A DNA stretch of 64,000 bases from Marinobacter sp. Lineage in GTDB: Bacteria; Pseudomonadota; Gammaproteobacteria; Pseudomonadales; Oleiphilaceae. This document shows, piece after piece, positions 15,718-25,390 of this stretch. The stretch covers positions 248,001-312,000 of the forward strand of contig JAGYIS010000010.1 in NCBI GenBank assembly GCA_018402255.1, given 5' to 3'. Within the stretch, counting starts at the first letter, position 1, and the number at the start of each line of letters is the position of its first letter. The notes under the pieces were generated by a model. That model saw nothing but the letters and a program-made list of their open reading frames with translations, was not told where the DNA came from and ran no database searches. The position numbers and the translations under genes were made by a program.

Positions 15718-16629
15718 ATGACCGTTCCTATCGTTCACCACCCGGATTACAGTTTTCCCTTTCCCTCTAAGCACCGCTTTCCCATGGAGAAGTTCGGGCT
15801 TCTGGCGGAATATGTGCGCGCCAAAGGGCTGCTCACCCCTGGCAACAGCTTTCGCCCTGCGCCTTGCCGGCAGGGCTGGCTCACCCAAACCCATTGCCCG
15901 GACTACCTTAACCGCTTTGCCCGGGGTCAGCTCTCCGCGCAGGAGCAAAAACAGATGAATTTGCCGTGGAGCACCGGCCTGGTGCGGCGTACCTTTCTGG
16001 CACCCTCCGGCACGGTGCTTGCGGCGCAACTGGCGTTGCAGCACGGCATTGCCTGCCACCTGGCCGGCGGCACTCATCATGCCCATTTCGGCTATGCCTC
16101 CGGGTTTTGCATTCTTAACGATCTAGCCATTGCTGCCAATGTGCTGCTTGGTCAGGAAGGTATTAACCGGGTGCTGATCTTTGATGTGGATGTGCATCAA
16201 GGCGATGGCACCGCCGCTCTGCTCGCCAGCACTCCGGGCGCTTTCACCTGCTCCATACACTGCGAACGTAACTTCCCCTTCGAGAAGCGGGTCAGCGATC
16301 TGGATGTGGCGCTGCCAGATGGCATGGCCGACGAAGACTATCTGGCTGTTGTCCATGACACACTGCAACAGGCTCTGGCACTGTCAAAGCCAGACATCGT
16401 GCTCTATGACGCAGGCGTGGATGTATTTCAGGGCGACCCTCTGGGCAAGTTGAACATCTCCGAAGACGGCATACGACAACGGGACCATCAGGTGCTGAGC
16501 GAGCTTAAACGCCGGGGTATTCCGGTGGCTACTGTGATTGGCGGCGGTTACGATGATAACCGGATGCAATTGGCGATGCGTCATGGGATTATTGTTGAGC
16601 AGGCCAACCGTGTCTTTGGTTCTGATTAA
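15718..16629 (+). CDS. Histone deacetylase family protein (AcuC/HDAC-like)
   Basis: A 303-residue Zn-dependent amidohydrolase. It shows the catalytic His pair in GGTHHAH (about residue 121), IFDVDVHQGDGTA with the Zn ligands Asp/His, the SIHCERNFPF loop, DAGVDVFQGDPLGKL (Asp ligand) and the GGGYDDN Tyr-containing motif at the end. Bacterial members remove acetyl groups from lysine or polyamine-like substrates in the cytoplasm. ATG 15718 follows the serine-hydrolase stop with 3 nt between, implying an operon. The specific substrate is not deducible. Confidence 0.9.
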   Translation: MTVPIVHHPDYSFPFPSKHRFPMEKFGLLAEYVRAKGLLTPGNSFRPAPCRQGWLTQTHCPDYLNRFARGQLSAQEQKQMNLPWSTGLVRRTFLAPSGTVLAAQLALQHGIACHLAGGTHHAHFGYASGFCILNDLAIAANVLLGQEGINRVLIFDVDVHQGDGTAALLASTPGAFTCSIHCERNFPFEKRVSDLDVALPDGMADEDYLAVVHDTLQQALALSKPDIVLYDAGVDVFQGDPLGKLNISEDGIRQRDHQVLSELKRRGIPVATVIGGGYDDNRMQLAMRHGIIVEQANRVFGSD

Positions 16630-16690
16630 CCAGGTTATTCATTAAAGCTGCACAATCAGGCCAATAGCACTCCGGTATCAGGATTGTCTT

Positions 16691-18028
16691 ATGCGCCACC
16701 CGTTTCAGGAAGTGTTCAACATTCGCCGCCATGAAGTTGTGCCCGTCTTCCTGGCGGTGTTCTATTTCTTCTGCGTGCTGACCTCACTGATGGTGCTTCG
16801 GCCCGCCCGCGAGGCGCTGGGCATGCAGGGCGGCATTGATACCGTGCGCTGGCTATTTATCGGCACGGCGGTGATTACCCTGGCCATTAACCCAGTGTTC
16901 GGCTGGCTGGTCAGCCACCTGCCCCGCCGCCAGTTTATTACCGCCACCTACCTGTTCTTTAGCGCTACCCTTCTGGTGTTCTACAGCCTGATGACCCTGA
17001 CGCCTGACGTGATCGGCGTAACCACCGGGCAGGTGTTCTATGTGTGGTTCAGTGTGTTCAATCTGTTCGTCACCATGGTGTTCTGGGCGTTAATGGCGGA
17101 TCGCTTTTCCCTGGAACAGGGCAAACGTTTTTTCGGGGTCATTGCCGTGGGTGGAACTCTGGGGGCTATTTTCGGGCCCTGGTTGGCAGGGCGCCTGGCC
17201 CAGCCGTTGGGCACGCCCGCGCTGCTGCTGGTGGCCACCGGTTTTTTGCTGTTGGCCTTGCTTGCCGCCTGGGTACTGACCAGCCTGCAACCCCACAATC
17301 CGGCCGAGCGCAAAGACCCGGAAGATCCGCCAGCGGTGGATGAGCATGAACGCATCGGCGGCAGTGCCTGGGAGGGCTTTCGGGCCGTCTTCAAATCCCG
17401 CTATCTGATGGGCATAGCCGCCTACGTGGTGATCCTTGCGATCATGGCCACGTTCATCTATTTCACCCGCCTGCATATGGTGGCGGGCATGGAAGACAGC
17501 ACAGACCTGCGCACCACGCTGTTTGCCCGTATCGATCTCATTACTCAGGTTGCCACGCTGGTGTTGCAGGCACTGGTCGCCGGCCATTTGATGAAGCGCC
17601 TGGGCGTGTCGCTGACCCTGTCCTTGTTGCCGCTGACGGCGGCTCTGGGCTTTATTGGCCTGGCCATTGTCGGCTCTTTTGCGGCACTGGTGGTGCTGGA
17701 GGCGTCATTCCGCGCGGTGCAGCGGGCCCTGATGCGGCCCGCCCGGGAAACCCTGTTTACCGTGGCCACCCGTGAAGAGAAATACAAGGCAAAGGCCTTT
17801 ATCGACACCTTTGTTTACCGTGCCGGCGATGTGGTCGGTGCTCAAACAGAAGGCCTGCTGGCCCGCCTTGGTATGGGATTAGCCGCGATTGCCACTGTGG
17901 CCGTGCCACTGGCTTTGGTTTGGGCAGGTCTTGCGCTGTGGCTGGGTAAGACCCAGAAACAGAAAGCCGAACTGACGGGCATTGCTGTCGCTGATCCAGC
18001 CGAATCGCCCGAACCCCTGAAGATCTGA
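16691..18028 (+). CDS. MFS-type transporter, ATP/ADP-carrier-like
   Basis: A 445-residue inner-membrane protein with about 12 hydrophobic helices. The opening (VVPVFLAVFYFFCVLTSLMVLRPAREALGM) and the mid-protein RFFGVIAVGGTLGAIFGPWLAG resemble the group of MFS proteins related to nucleotide (ATP/ADP) translocases. Conserved basic residues in the first loop (RPAREAL) and in RAVQRALMRPARETLF support that branch. The substrate is unknown; nucleotide exchange is unlikely in a free-living cell. It begins 61 nt after the deacetylase stop. Confidence 0.8.
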   Translation: MRHPFQEVFNIRRHEVVPVFLAVFYFFCVLTSLMVLRPAREALGMQGGIDTVRWLFIGTAVITLAINPVFGWLVSHLPRRQFITATYLFFSATLLVFYSLMTLTPDVIGVTTGQVFYVWFSVFNLFVTMVFWALMADRFSLEQGKRFFGVIAVGGTLGAIFGPWLAGRLAQPLGTPALLLVATGFLLLALLAAWVLTSLQPHNPAERKDPEDPPAVDEHERIGGSAWEGFRAVFKSRYLMGIAAYVVILAIMATFIYFTRLHMVAGMEDSTDLRTTLFARIDLITQVATLVLQALVAGHLMKRLGVSLTLSLLPLTAALGFIGLAIVGSFAALVVLEASFRAVQRALMRPARETLFTVATREEKYKAKAFIDTFVYRAGDVVGAQTEGLLARLGMGLAAIATVAVPLALVWAGLALWLGKTQKQKAELTGIAVADPAESPEPLKI

Positions 18029-18054
18029 CGATCAAACAGAAGGAGATCTACGCC

Positions 18055-19002
18055 ATGATATCCCGTCGAACTTACCTTAAACTGGCCATGGCCGCCGGTG
18101 TCAGTCTGGCCGCAAGGCCCGGCCTGTTGTGGGCGGAATCAGACCGAAACCTGGAGCTGATCACCCGTCCTGTTCCGTCATCCGGTGAACGATTGCCTGG
18201 GATCGGCCTTGGCAGTTCAGCTACCTTTTCCAGCTCTGCCCGCGATGAAGATCTGGACGCCCTTCGGGAAGTGCTAGCGGCGCTGGTCAAAGAAGGCGGC
18301 GCGGTGTTTGATACTGCACCAAGCTATGGTGCCTCTGAAGAAGTCGCCGCGCAGATTGCCAATCAGCTGGGCATTGTCGACAAGCTGTTCTGGGCCACCA
18401 AACTGAATGTTGCCGGTCGTGGCGGCGGTCAAGCCGATCCGGAACAGGCCCGTGCTCAGTTGGAGACGTCGTTCGAGCGGATCGGCAAAGATCCCATTGA
18501 TCTGATCCAGGTTCACAACATGGCCGACATACCCACACAGTTGGGTATGCTCAAGGAATACCGTAGTGACGGCCGTGTCCGCTACATTGGTGTAACCACT
18601 ACGTTTGCTCAGCAATACGAAGGCCTGGAAAGGGTAATGGAGCGCGAACCCATCGATTTTATCGGCGTGGATTACGCGATCGACAACCTCACCATGGAGG
18701 AACGCATTCTGCCCCTGGCCCGGGACAAAGGTATCGCCGTACTGATTTACGCGCCCTTTGGCCGAACCCGGTTATGGAGCAAAGTACGCGGAAAAGAAGT
18801 GCCCGCTTGGGCAGCAGAGTTCGATGCCCACACCTGGGGCCAGTTCTTCCTGAAATTTGTGCTGGCGCACCCTGTGGTCACTGCGGCCACGCCAGCCACC
18901 AGCCAGGCCCGGCACATGATCGACAACATGGGAGCTGCCATGGGTGGTTTACCCGATGCGGACATGCGCAAACGCATGATCAGCCACATTGAGAGTCTGT
19001 AA
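18055..19002 (+). CDS. Aldo/keto reductase with Tat signal
   Basis: A 315-residue oxidoreductase of the aldo/keto reductase fold. The N-terminus has a twin-arginine signal (SRRTYLKLAMAAGVSLAA, the RR followed by a hydrophobic stretch), so the folded enzyme should be exported to the periplasm. FDTAPSYGASEE carries the catalytic Asp and Tyr, WATKLNV supplies the Lys, and DLIQVHNMAD carries the His-containing strand. NADPH-dependent reduction of an aldehyde or ketone is expected; substrate unknown. It has an AGGAG site (AGAAGGAGAT) before ATG 18055 and starts 27 nt after the transporter. Confidence 0.85.
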   Translation: MISRRTYLKLAMAAGVSLAARPGLLWAESDRNLELITRPVPSSGERLPGIGLGSSATFSSSARDEDLDALREVLAALVKEGGAVFDTAPSYGASEEVAAQIANQLGIVDKLFWATKLNVAGRGGGQADPEQARAQLETSFERIGKDPIDLIQVHNMADIPTQLGMLKEYRSDGRVRYIGVTTTFAQQYEGLERVMEREPIDFIGVDYAIDNLTMEERILPLARDKGIAVLIYAPFGRTRLWSKVRGKEVPAWAAEFDAHTWGQFFLKFVLAHPVVTAATPATSQARHMIDNMGAAMGGLPDADMRKRMISHIESL

Positions 19003-19113
19003 ATTTTACCCGGTGTGAAATGCTGGATTTTCTTGCCGGTGTCGGTATGCTGCAGGGAGTAACCGGGCATGGGTTATTCCCTGCTTTCCAATACAGGCGC
19101 GCACCGAATCACT

Positions 19114-19599
19114 ATGAGCACACCCAATTCTATTACTATTCGCAAGTACCGGATTCAGGATCTGAGCCCGGTCGTTCGTTTGTTTACCGACTCTGTCCAC
19201 GAACTGACGGCAGCAGCCTATGATGAAACCCAACGTTATGCCTGGGCGTCTCGCACACCTAATCTGGACACCTGGCAGCAACGTTTGGAAGGTATGGAAA
19301 CTCTGGTTGCCGAGGATGGCTCCGCGCTGGCTGGTTTTATTTCCTATGAAGACAACGGCAACGTTGATCTGGTGTATACCGCGCCGAATTTTGCCCGCCA
19401 GGGCATTGCCTCAGCACTTTATATGGAGGCCGAGGAACAACTGAAAGCAAAAGGTGTGAAGGAGCTTCACACCGAGTCCAGCGTGGTGGCCCGGCCGTTC
19501 TTTGAGAACCACGGTTTTGAAGTGGTGGAAGAACAGCGCGTCACCGTTCGCGGGGCCCAATTTCTGCGCTACAACATGCGCAAGTCACTGAAGGCGTGA
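19114..19599 (+). CDS. GNAT family N-acetyltransferase (YafP-like)
   Basis: A 161-residue acetyltransferase. The acetyl-CoA-binding motif A is VDLVYTAPNFARQGIASALY, with the Q/R-x-x-G-x-G/A loop as RQGIAS. The C-terminal RPFFENHGFEVVEEQRVTVRG is the usual end of the fold. An upstream ATG at 19069 would add 15 unrelated residues; ATG 19114 (MSTPNSITIRKYRIQD) matches the family start. It lies 5 nt before ogt, so the two are probably translated from one message. Substrate unknown. Confidence 0.83.
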   Translation: MSTPNSITIRKYRIQDLSPVVRLFTDSVHELTAAAYDETQRYAWASRTPNLDTWQQRLEGMETLVAEDGSALAGFISYEDNGNVDLVYTAPNFARQGIASALYMEAEEQLKAKGVKELHTESSVVARPFFENHGFEVVEEQRVTVRGAQFLRYNMRKSLKA

Positions 19600-19603
19600 T
19601 CCG

Positions 19604-20116
19604 GTGACGATGCGTTATGGCATTACTCGCTGTTCTCTGGGCCAGCTGATTGCAGCCTGGTCTGAGAAGGGCCTGTGCGCCATTGAATTGGGCGATAGTG
19701 ACGAACAGCTGATCGCCCTTCTTAAGAGCCACTTTCCCGATCAGGCTCTGGAGCCTGCCCAGCCGGCAGACTCAAGCAGGCTTGCCCGGATCGCGAGCTT
19801 TATCGACGACCCTGCCGGTACTTTGGAACAGCCTTTGGCACCAACGGGCACTGCGTTTCAGCGTGAAGTCTGGCAGGCTCTGCAGGCCATCCCCCCCGGT
19901 ACAACCATCAGCTATTCAGAACTCGCGGGCAAGATCCGCAAGCCCAAAGCCGTGCGCGCGGTGGCCAGTGCTTGCGGCGCCAACCAACTGGCCGTTGTTA
20001 TCCCCTGCCATCGGGTTGTTCGGGCTGACGGCGCCCTGGGTGGCTACCGCTGGGGCCTGGATCGAAAACAGGCCCTGCTCAGCCGCGAAGCGACGCTGGC
20101 AACCAACGCCTCTTAG
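19604..20116 (+). CDS. ogt: Methylated-DNA--protein-cysteine S-methyltransferase
   Basis: A 170-residue suicidal repair protein that transfers the methyl group from O6-methylguanine to its own Cys. The active site is VIPCHRVV (about residue 133), preceded by the winged-helix part GTAFQREVWQALQAIPPGTT and the AVASACGANQ segment that carries the flipping Arg/Asn residues. The start is GTG 19604, 5 nt after the GNAT stop; ATG 19610 is also possible. The 3' end overlaps the convergent di-iron gene by 38 nt. Confidence 0.93.
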   Translation: MTMRYGITRCSLGQLIAAWSEKGLCAIELGDSDEQLIALLKSHFPDQALEPAQPADSSRLARIASFIDDPAGTLEQPLAPTGTAFQREVWQALQAIPPGTTISYSELAGKIRKPKAVRAVASACGANQLAVVIPCHRVVRADGALGGYRWGLDRKQALLSREATLATNAS

Positions 20117-20957
20117 CTTTTTCGACCAACTCTCGGGCGTCATTGTCCCAGGGATGAAAGTTCGGGCTGTAGTACTTCAGGTAAGACGGAATCAATCGGC
20201 GGAATACGCCAGGCTTGCCCCACATGTAATTCAGCCCGTTCGCCCAGGACTTCAGGTTGCCCAACTGGCCGTCGGCCTTCATCAGTTGTACCAGGTGAAT
20301 GGTGCTGAACAGCGGGAACACCACGCTGACGAACATCATTTCGGTCACCCGAATAAACTCGCTGCCGCCCACACTCTTGTAGACATCGTAGGCAACCGCC
20401 TTGTGCTCTGACTCTTCTATCGCATGCCAGGCCCAGACCGGCGCTATACGGGGGTCCATTTCCTCCAGTGCGTCAAATTTGAGCAAGAACTCTTCCGCCA
20501 TCAAGGCGGTAAAGTGCTCAACCGCCACGGTGTGAGCCAGTTGGCGCTCCGGGGTGAAGTGCGTTCGCATCCAGTCCATAAACCACTGAACTTCTCGCTC
20601 TAACCTGCCCAGGCCAACGCCTCTGTCCTCCAGAAAACCGTTCATCACCTTGTGTTCTTTGGAGTGATGGGCTTCCTGGCCGATGAACGCGCGGATGGCC
20701 TTTTTCAGATCCGGATCGGTAATCTGGTCTTGATAGTGCCTAACCGAGTCGATAAAGAACTTCTCGCCCGGTGGAAAGCTCGATGACAAGGCTGCCAGCA
20801 ACAACGTCTTTGCGGGATCGTTGTCCCACCAGTATCTGGGCAGATCGTCAGGAAATTCGAAATCCGGATTACGCACTTTCGGCACCATGCCTGGCGGCGT
20901 TGCGCCCCGGTAGGCGGCCGAACGGGTGTTGTCGATCTGTGATGCTGGTGCGTTCAT
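20079..20957 (-). CDS. Predicted di-iron, ferritin-like metal-dependent hydrolase family protein (PF10118)
   Basis: A 292-residue all-helical protein of the 'predicted metal-dependent hydrolase' family (COG3687). It shows the carboxylate di-iron ligand pattern of ferritin-like four-helix bundles: Glu65 (PPGEKFF), Glu95-x-x-His98 (GQEAHH), Glu147 (VAVEHF) and Glu182-x-x-His185 (EESEH). This means an oxygen-activating di-iron enzyme is as plausible as a hydrolase. Start at ATG 20957 is used; a longer form from 21023 lacks a good ribosome-binding site. It lies 125 nt downstream of, and in line with, a homologue of cyanobacterial acyl-ACP reductase, and overlaps ogt by 38 nt at its 3' end. Confidence 0.82.
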   Translation of the reverse strand: MNAPASQIDNTRSAAYRGATPPGMVPKVRNPDFEFPDDLPRYWWDNDPAKTLLLAALSSSFPPGEKFFIDSVRHYQDQITDPDLKKAIRAFIGQEAHHSKEHKVMNGFLEDRGVGLGRLEREVQWFMDWMRTHFTPERQLAHTVAVEHFTALMAEEFLLKFDALEEMDPRIAPVWAWHAIEESEHKAVAYDVYKSVGGSEFIRVTEMMFVSVVFPLFSTIHLVQLMKADGQLGNLKSWANGLNYMWGKPGVFRRLIPSYLKYYSPNFHPWDNDARELVEKAKRRWLPASLRG

Positions 20958-21082
20958 GTGCACACTCCCCTGTAACCTCAAACGGTGTATACGTTCACAG
21001 GCTACGCGGCTATGGTGCGACACGGCAGGTGTTTACGGGCCAAATTTCATTCGGGTAGAGCGCCCCGGGATTGCAGCTTGCT

Positions 21083-23138
21083 TCAAGCGGATTCTGTCGC
21101 GCCTGCTGCGAGAACCCGCACACGTTCAAAATCTTCTTCGGTAAACACTCCGTTAACCCCGGATACCGCCGCCAGTTCCATGCCGTGCTTCAGGCCAAGC
21201 TTGTAGATCTCCCGCACCTTCTCCCACTCGATATTGCGGCCCAGAGTAAAGTTTTCAAATCTCGCTTCAAGCGCCAGCACAATGGTTTCGGCGAGGCAGG
21301 CGTAGGCGATGCCCTTGGGCAGACCGATGTCCTTCATTGCTACCTGGCCCGGCAATTTAATCTCCCCCGATTCAATCACCAATACATCCGGCCGTTTTGC
21401 CACGTCTTCTGCCGGGATATCCAGAGGGCGAGCCACATCGGTAATAACACAACCGGGTTTTACCTGCATGATGTCCAGTATGCGTTTGCCGGCACCGGAG
21501 GTTGCCGTTACCACCATATCCATATCAGGCAGGTCACGGGTGGTGGTGGCGGCCACATGCACCATGGCGCCGGGGCTTTCCAGCTCGATGCTTTCTTTCA
21601 GGGCCAGCAGTTTGGCGGCTTCCGGTGCCACCAGATAGATTTCGTCCACGGCTTTCGCCAATAATCGGGCACAGACAGAGCCAATAGCGCCCGTGGCACC
21701 CACGATCATGGCCTTACCTGCCATCTTGCCACTTTTGCCAATGCTGACCCGGCCAATCTCTTTAGCCGCTTCGTGGGCCGCCCAGAGTGCGCCGGAGGCG
21801 CTGTAGCTGTTTCCGGTTGTTATCGGCAGTGGTGCCCGCTTGGCGACAGTAATGCCAGCGTCGCCCACCACCTTGGTGAAGGCGCCCAGGCCCATGATCT
21901 GAGCGCCCATTTTCTTGGCGAGTTTGGCCGCTGCCAGCAATCGGCTGTAGGTGAACTCCGGATCATGGGCCATGATTTCTTTGGGCGTGCCGCCTACGGT
22001 AATCAACCAGCCCTCGACCTCGTCTCCGGTCGGGGATTTGATGCCGCTGACTTTGGAATAGACGAAAGGCGGCGTATAGGCGATCGCTTTTTCGACCAGG
22101 TTCATTACCACCGGGGGCGACACGCTGGCTATCCAGTCCAGGGGTGGGGTTTTGACCAGGTACTGCTGCGACAACGGGTGAATCACAAAGGCGAAGCGGT
22201 TGATCCGGCGGTAGCCGTTGGGATAGAGGATGCGGGGCTCCACGCCCAACTGCTCAATCACATCCAGAAAGTCATCGGCACCCAGCTGCTCCGGAGTGCG
22301 TGACAAGGCAGCGCTGATCATCGCCTCCATCACATTGGCACCCACCGGACGGCCTTCCAGCCAGGGGCTGTAGTCGACCACCATGGCGACTTTGCGTGAA
22401 CGGAACCAGTCCAGGGCGGATTCGGTGACCCGTGAGGTAATAACGGTTTTGCCGTCCAGTTCTTTTTCCGAGAACGCCTCCAGATCACCCAAGGCCCCGA
22501 CGATCACATGGCAGTCTTTTACGGATTCGTGCAGGGAGCTGCTGACCATCTTCTCCCCCATTCGGTACAAGCGGAGTTCTGTGCAGCCGCTCAATCACCT
22601 TGACCGCGCCAGGGCTGAACATCACCGGGGCGGTCAGGCGGGTGTAGGCTTCCAGCTGAGTGAGCGAGGTCAGCAGGCGCGGCACGCCAAAATCCAGATA
22701 GGGATCGGCGAAGAACAGGTTATCGGTGTGTTCAGACAGCGCTTTGGCGATGCGAAAACCGGCCTGACCGTTCAGGAACAGCACCCGGGCATTATCAAAG
22801 AAATGGCCCAGCTCGGTCTGGGTATGTCGCACCGCCCATTCCTGCAGAATGCCCCGCAACCCGGCACCGGTGGTGGCGGGCTTGTCAGGAACGCAGGCCT
22901 CCAGGCGGGCGGTATCCGGGTGTTCAAGTTGCTCCCGGCCCACCTGGTAGTGATCGTGGATCATGCTCAGGCCGATGGCATCGGCCTGATCGCGGATGGA
23001 GTCCAGAATGGCCTCGGCCCGCTCAAGGTTGCCGTCCGCGCCCACCCGGATTACTCGGAATCGCTGCCCGAGAAACTCGGTTTCCATCTCGTAGTCGTAT
23101 TCTGACGATCCCTGGCTGACGCTCACGACAGTTTTCAT
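21083..23138 (-). pseudogene. Acyl-ACP/acyl-CoA reductase (AAR-like) dehydrogenase, one frameshift
   Basis: Two overlapping frames, 23138-22485 and 22594-21083, together make a protein of about 685 residues. The frame breaks at a run of five C (22555-22559 on the + strand). Removing one base joins LVPNG to EKMVSSS without loss. The C-terminal ~290 residues closely match the plan of cyanobacterial acyl-ACP reductase: AKKMGAQIMGLGAFTKVV, an ITTGNSYSA block, a Rossmann motif AMIVGATGAIGSV, and AYACLAET with the Cys at the site of the catalytic Cys (codon 21296-21298). The N-terminal ~330 residues are an extra domain I do not recognise. It should reduce a fatty acyl thioester to a fatty aldehyde. 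It precedes the di-iron gene on the same strand. Break may be a sequencing error. Confidence 0.72.
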
Positions 23139-23286
23139 GGCTGGCTTCCCTATTGTTCTGTTATCTATTCAGTCTAGAAGTTACCCATCGCTTGCGCCTT
23201 AGCCCAGATCAAATAACGGAGCAGGATTTACCGGCTAAACTCATTTCAATAACCGAACAAGCACCCACGTCACCCAAGGAGGCAAT

Positions 23287-24305
23287 ATGACCATTCAGGA
23301 AGAACTGACGGCAACCATCGCCGAGCTGATCCAGCCAGACAAAGGCATACTGGCAGCTGATGAGAGCTCCCCCACCATCGCCAAGCGATTCAAAGCGGTG
23401 GGTGTGGAATCCACCGAAGCGACCCGCCGCGAATACCGCAGCCTGATTTTTCAACACCCGATCTGGGCGAGCACATCAGTGGCGTAATCCTGTACGAAGA
23501 AACGCTAGAACAGTTAAGCCTGGATGACATTACCATTCCCAAGCTGCTGGCGCGCCAGGGCATTGTGCCCGGCATCAAGGTGGACGCCGGCAAGGGGCCG
23601 CTGGTGAACTCCCCGGGCGATGAGATCACCTACGGGCTGGACGGCCTCGAAACGCGACTGGAGCATTACAAATCCCTGGGCGCCCGGTTTGCCAAGTGGC
23701 GCGACGTGTTCCATATATCAGACACCCTGCCCTCGTTTCAGGCCATCAAATCCAATGCGGAGGTACTGGCCCGCTACGCGGCGGTATGCCAGGCCATGGG
23801 CATTGTGCCGATCGTCGAGCCGGAAGTGCTGATTGACGGCAACCACACCATAGATCGGGCCGCCGAGGTCAGTGAGGATGTACTGCTTGAAGTGTTCAAG
23901 GCACTGCATCGGCACCACGTAAATCTGGAGTTCATGGTGCTGAAACCCAGCATGGTGACGCCGGGCAAAGGTGCCGGCAAGGCCACACCGGAACAGGTCG
24001 CTGAAGCGACTCTGAGCGTATTCCGCCGGGTCGTGCCGGCGGCGGTGCCGGGCATCGTATTTTTGTCGGGCGGGCAAACGCCGGAAGAGTCAACGGCAAA
24101 CCTCAATGCCCTGAACAACATGGGCTATCACCCCTGGGAGTTGAGCTTTTCCTATGGGCGGGCACTGCAGGAGCCCGCCCAGAAAGCCTGGGCCGGCAAA
24201 CTGGCAAACGCGGAAAAGGCTCAGGCTGCCATGAAAAAACGGGCCAGGCTCAATGGCCTGGCCCGTTCTGGCCTTTATACCCCGGATATGGAGAGCGAAG
24301 CCTGA
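23287..24305 (+). pseudogene. Class I fructose-bisphosphate aldolase, one frameshift
   Basis: Class I (Schiff-base) aldolase cleaves fructose 1,6-bisphosphate in glycolysis. The N-terminal part starts at ATG 23287 with AGGAGG 7 nt upstream and has GILAADESSPTIAKRF. The frame breaks after FQHP near 23460; restoring one base gives the expected DLGEHISGVILYEE reading and continues into the 24305-terminating frame (VPGIKVDAGKG, EFMVLKPSMVTPGK with the Schiff-base Lys, FLSGGQTPEES). Full length would be about 340 residues, normal for the family. All other motifs are intact, so a base-call error is likely. The 3' end of the coding region holds the terminator of the convergent MBL gene. Confidence 0.85.
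24234..24267 (-). terminator. Terminator of the MBL gene, located inside the 3' end of the aldolase gene
   Basis: A perfect 12-bp stem AACGGGCCAGGC/GCCTGGCCCGTT (24238-24249 and 24256-24267) with a 6-base loop. On the - strand it runs into six T (24239-24234). It lies about 50 nt after the stop of the MBL-fold gene. Confidence 0.78.
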
Positions 24306-24314
24306 CGCGCTGCC

Positions 24315-25295
24315 TCAGTTACAGCCACTCAAGCACTGAGCTGCCTGATTAAACGCCATGGTGCGGCCACTCAGGGGCACGTGCACGGGTACCGAGACCA
24401 GTTCCTGGAAGGTAGCCGTGCGAGTGCCCTCTTTCACCTTGCCACCCTCTGTTGCCGCCTCGTTGGCGTGCGACACAATCACCGCAGCCGGATTGACCAG
24501 ATCGTTGATCACATAGGCAGCCTCTCGTGGGCCGGTGGTAAAGGTATCACCCACGTTCATGACCACCAGTTTGGCACCGTAGTATTCGTTCACCACCAGG
24601 CGCTGCTCAGCGGTGATGCCGGTGTCACCCGACAAGTACACCACCAATCCGTTGGTAAACGTCAACACGTAGCCGGTGGGCGGCCCAACACTAGCACCCA
24701 CGCCCGCGGCCACCAGATAATCTGCCAGTGGACCGGTCAGGAAAGACGGCGACAGGCCGTTACTGTGCGCCGCAGGCACGGTGGTAATCGACACGCCACC
24801 AACATCCCGGCTGCCGCCAAACCGCACCAGCTGCGATTTGGCCGGGTCGCCACCACTATCTTTTAGCTTGGCAGCAAAAAACGCAGGCATTTCACTACCA
24901 GTGACAATGGTTGATTCTTTTTTGAGGGCGATGTCGATGGTGTTGGACTGGGGCAAAGACGAGACAGAGGTATCCGGGCTACCGCAACTGCCCTGGTTGG
25001 TTCTGGCAATGCGTTGATCGCCCACGTGGTCACCGTGCATGTGCGATACCAGCATGACGTCAATATCGCCAAGGCGGGGGTCATCCGGACCCGCCACGGT
25101 GCGGCCGGCATCATAAAGAATGCGGGTGCCATTGGGATCTTCAAAAATCAGCGCACGGTCGCGGCTGCAGAATTCGCCGTCATGACTGCCCAAGGGGGTT
25201 ACCTTGACGGCCGCTTCGTTAGCTTGCACGGCGCCAGCCAGGGCAATCCCCGCAGCCAGGCCCAGGGCCAACCGGCTTGCAGTTGATTTCATCAT
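24315..25295 (-). CDS. Secreted MBL-fold metallo-hydrolase
   Basis: A 326-residue exported protein with a signal peptide (RLALGLAAGIALAGAVQA). The MBL zinc motif is HMHGDHVGD (about residue 85), with further ligands at PAAHSNG, LSGDTG and VSHAN. Proteins of this subgroup (UlaG/beta-lactamase superfamily-like) hydrolyse esters, lactones or phosphodiesters in the periplasm. An internal Cys pair and a C-terminal QCLSGCN suggest disulfides. The start ATG 25295 is followed immediately by a second Met. It is convergent with the aldolase and shares its terminator region. Confidence 0.84.
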   Translation of the reverse strand: MMKSTASRLALGLAAGIALAGAVQANEAAVKVTPLGSHDGEFCSRDRALIFEDPNGTRILYDAGRTVAGPDDPRLGDIDVMLVSHMHGDHVGDQRIARTNQGSCGSPDTSVSSLPQSNTIDIALKKESTIVTGSEMPAFFAAKLKDSGGDPAKSQLVRFGGSRDVGGVSITTVPAAHSNGLSPSFLTGPLADYLVAAGVGASVGPPTGYVLTFTNGLVVYLSGDTGITAEQRLVVNEYYGAKLVVMNVGDTFTTGPREAAYVINDLVNPAAVIVSHANEAATEGGKVKEGTRTATFQELVSVPVHVPLSGRTMAFNQAAQCLSGCN

Positions 25296-25390
25296 CCTGT
25301 TCCTCTTGTTGTTTTCCGACTTGCTGGTTTTACGCCGAAGAATCCGGTTTGTACCAGTTTAGTCAATAACGCGGGATCAGGATGAGTGGT

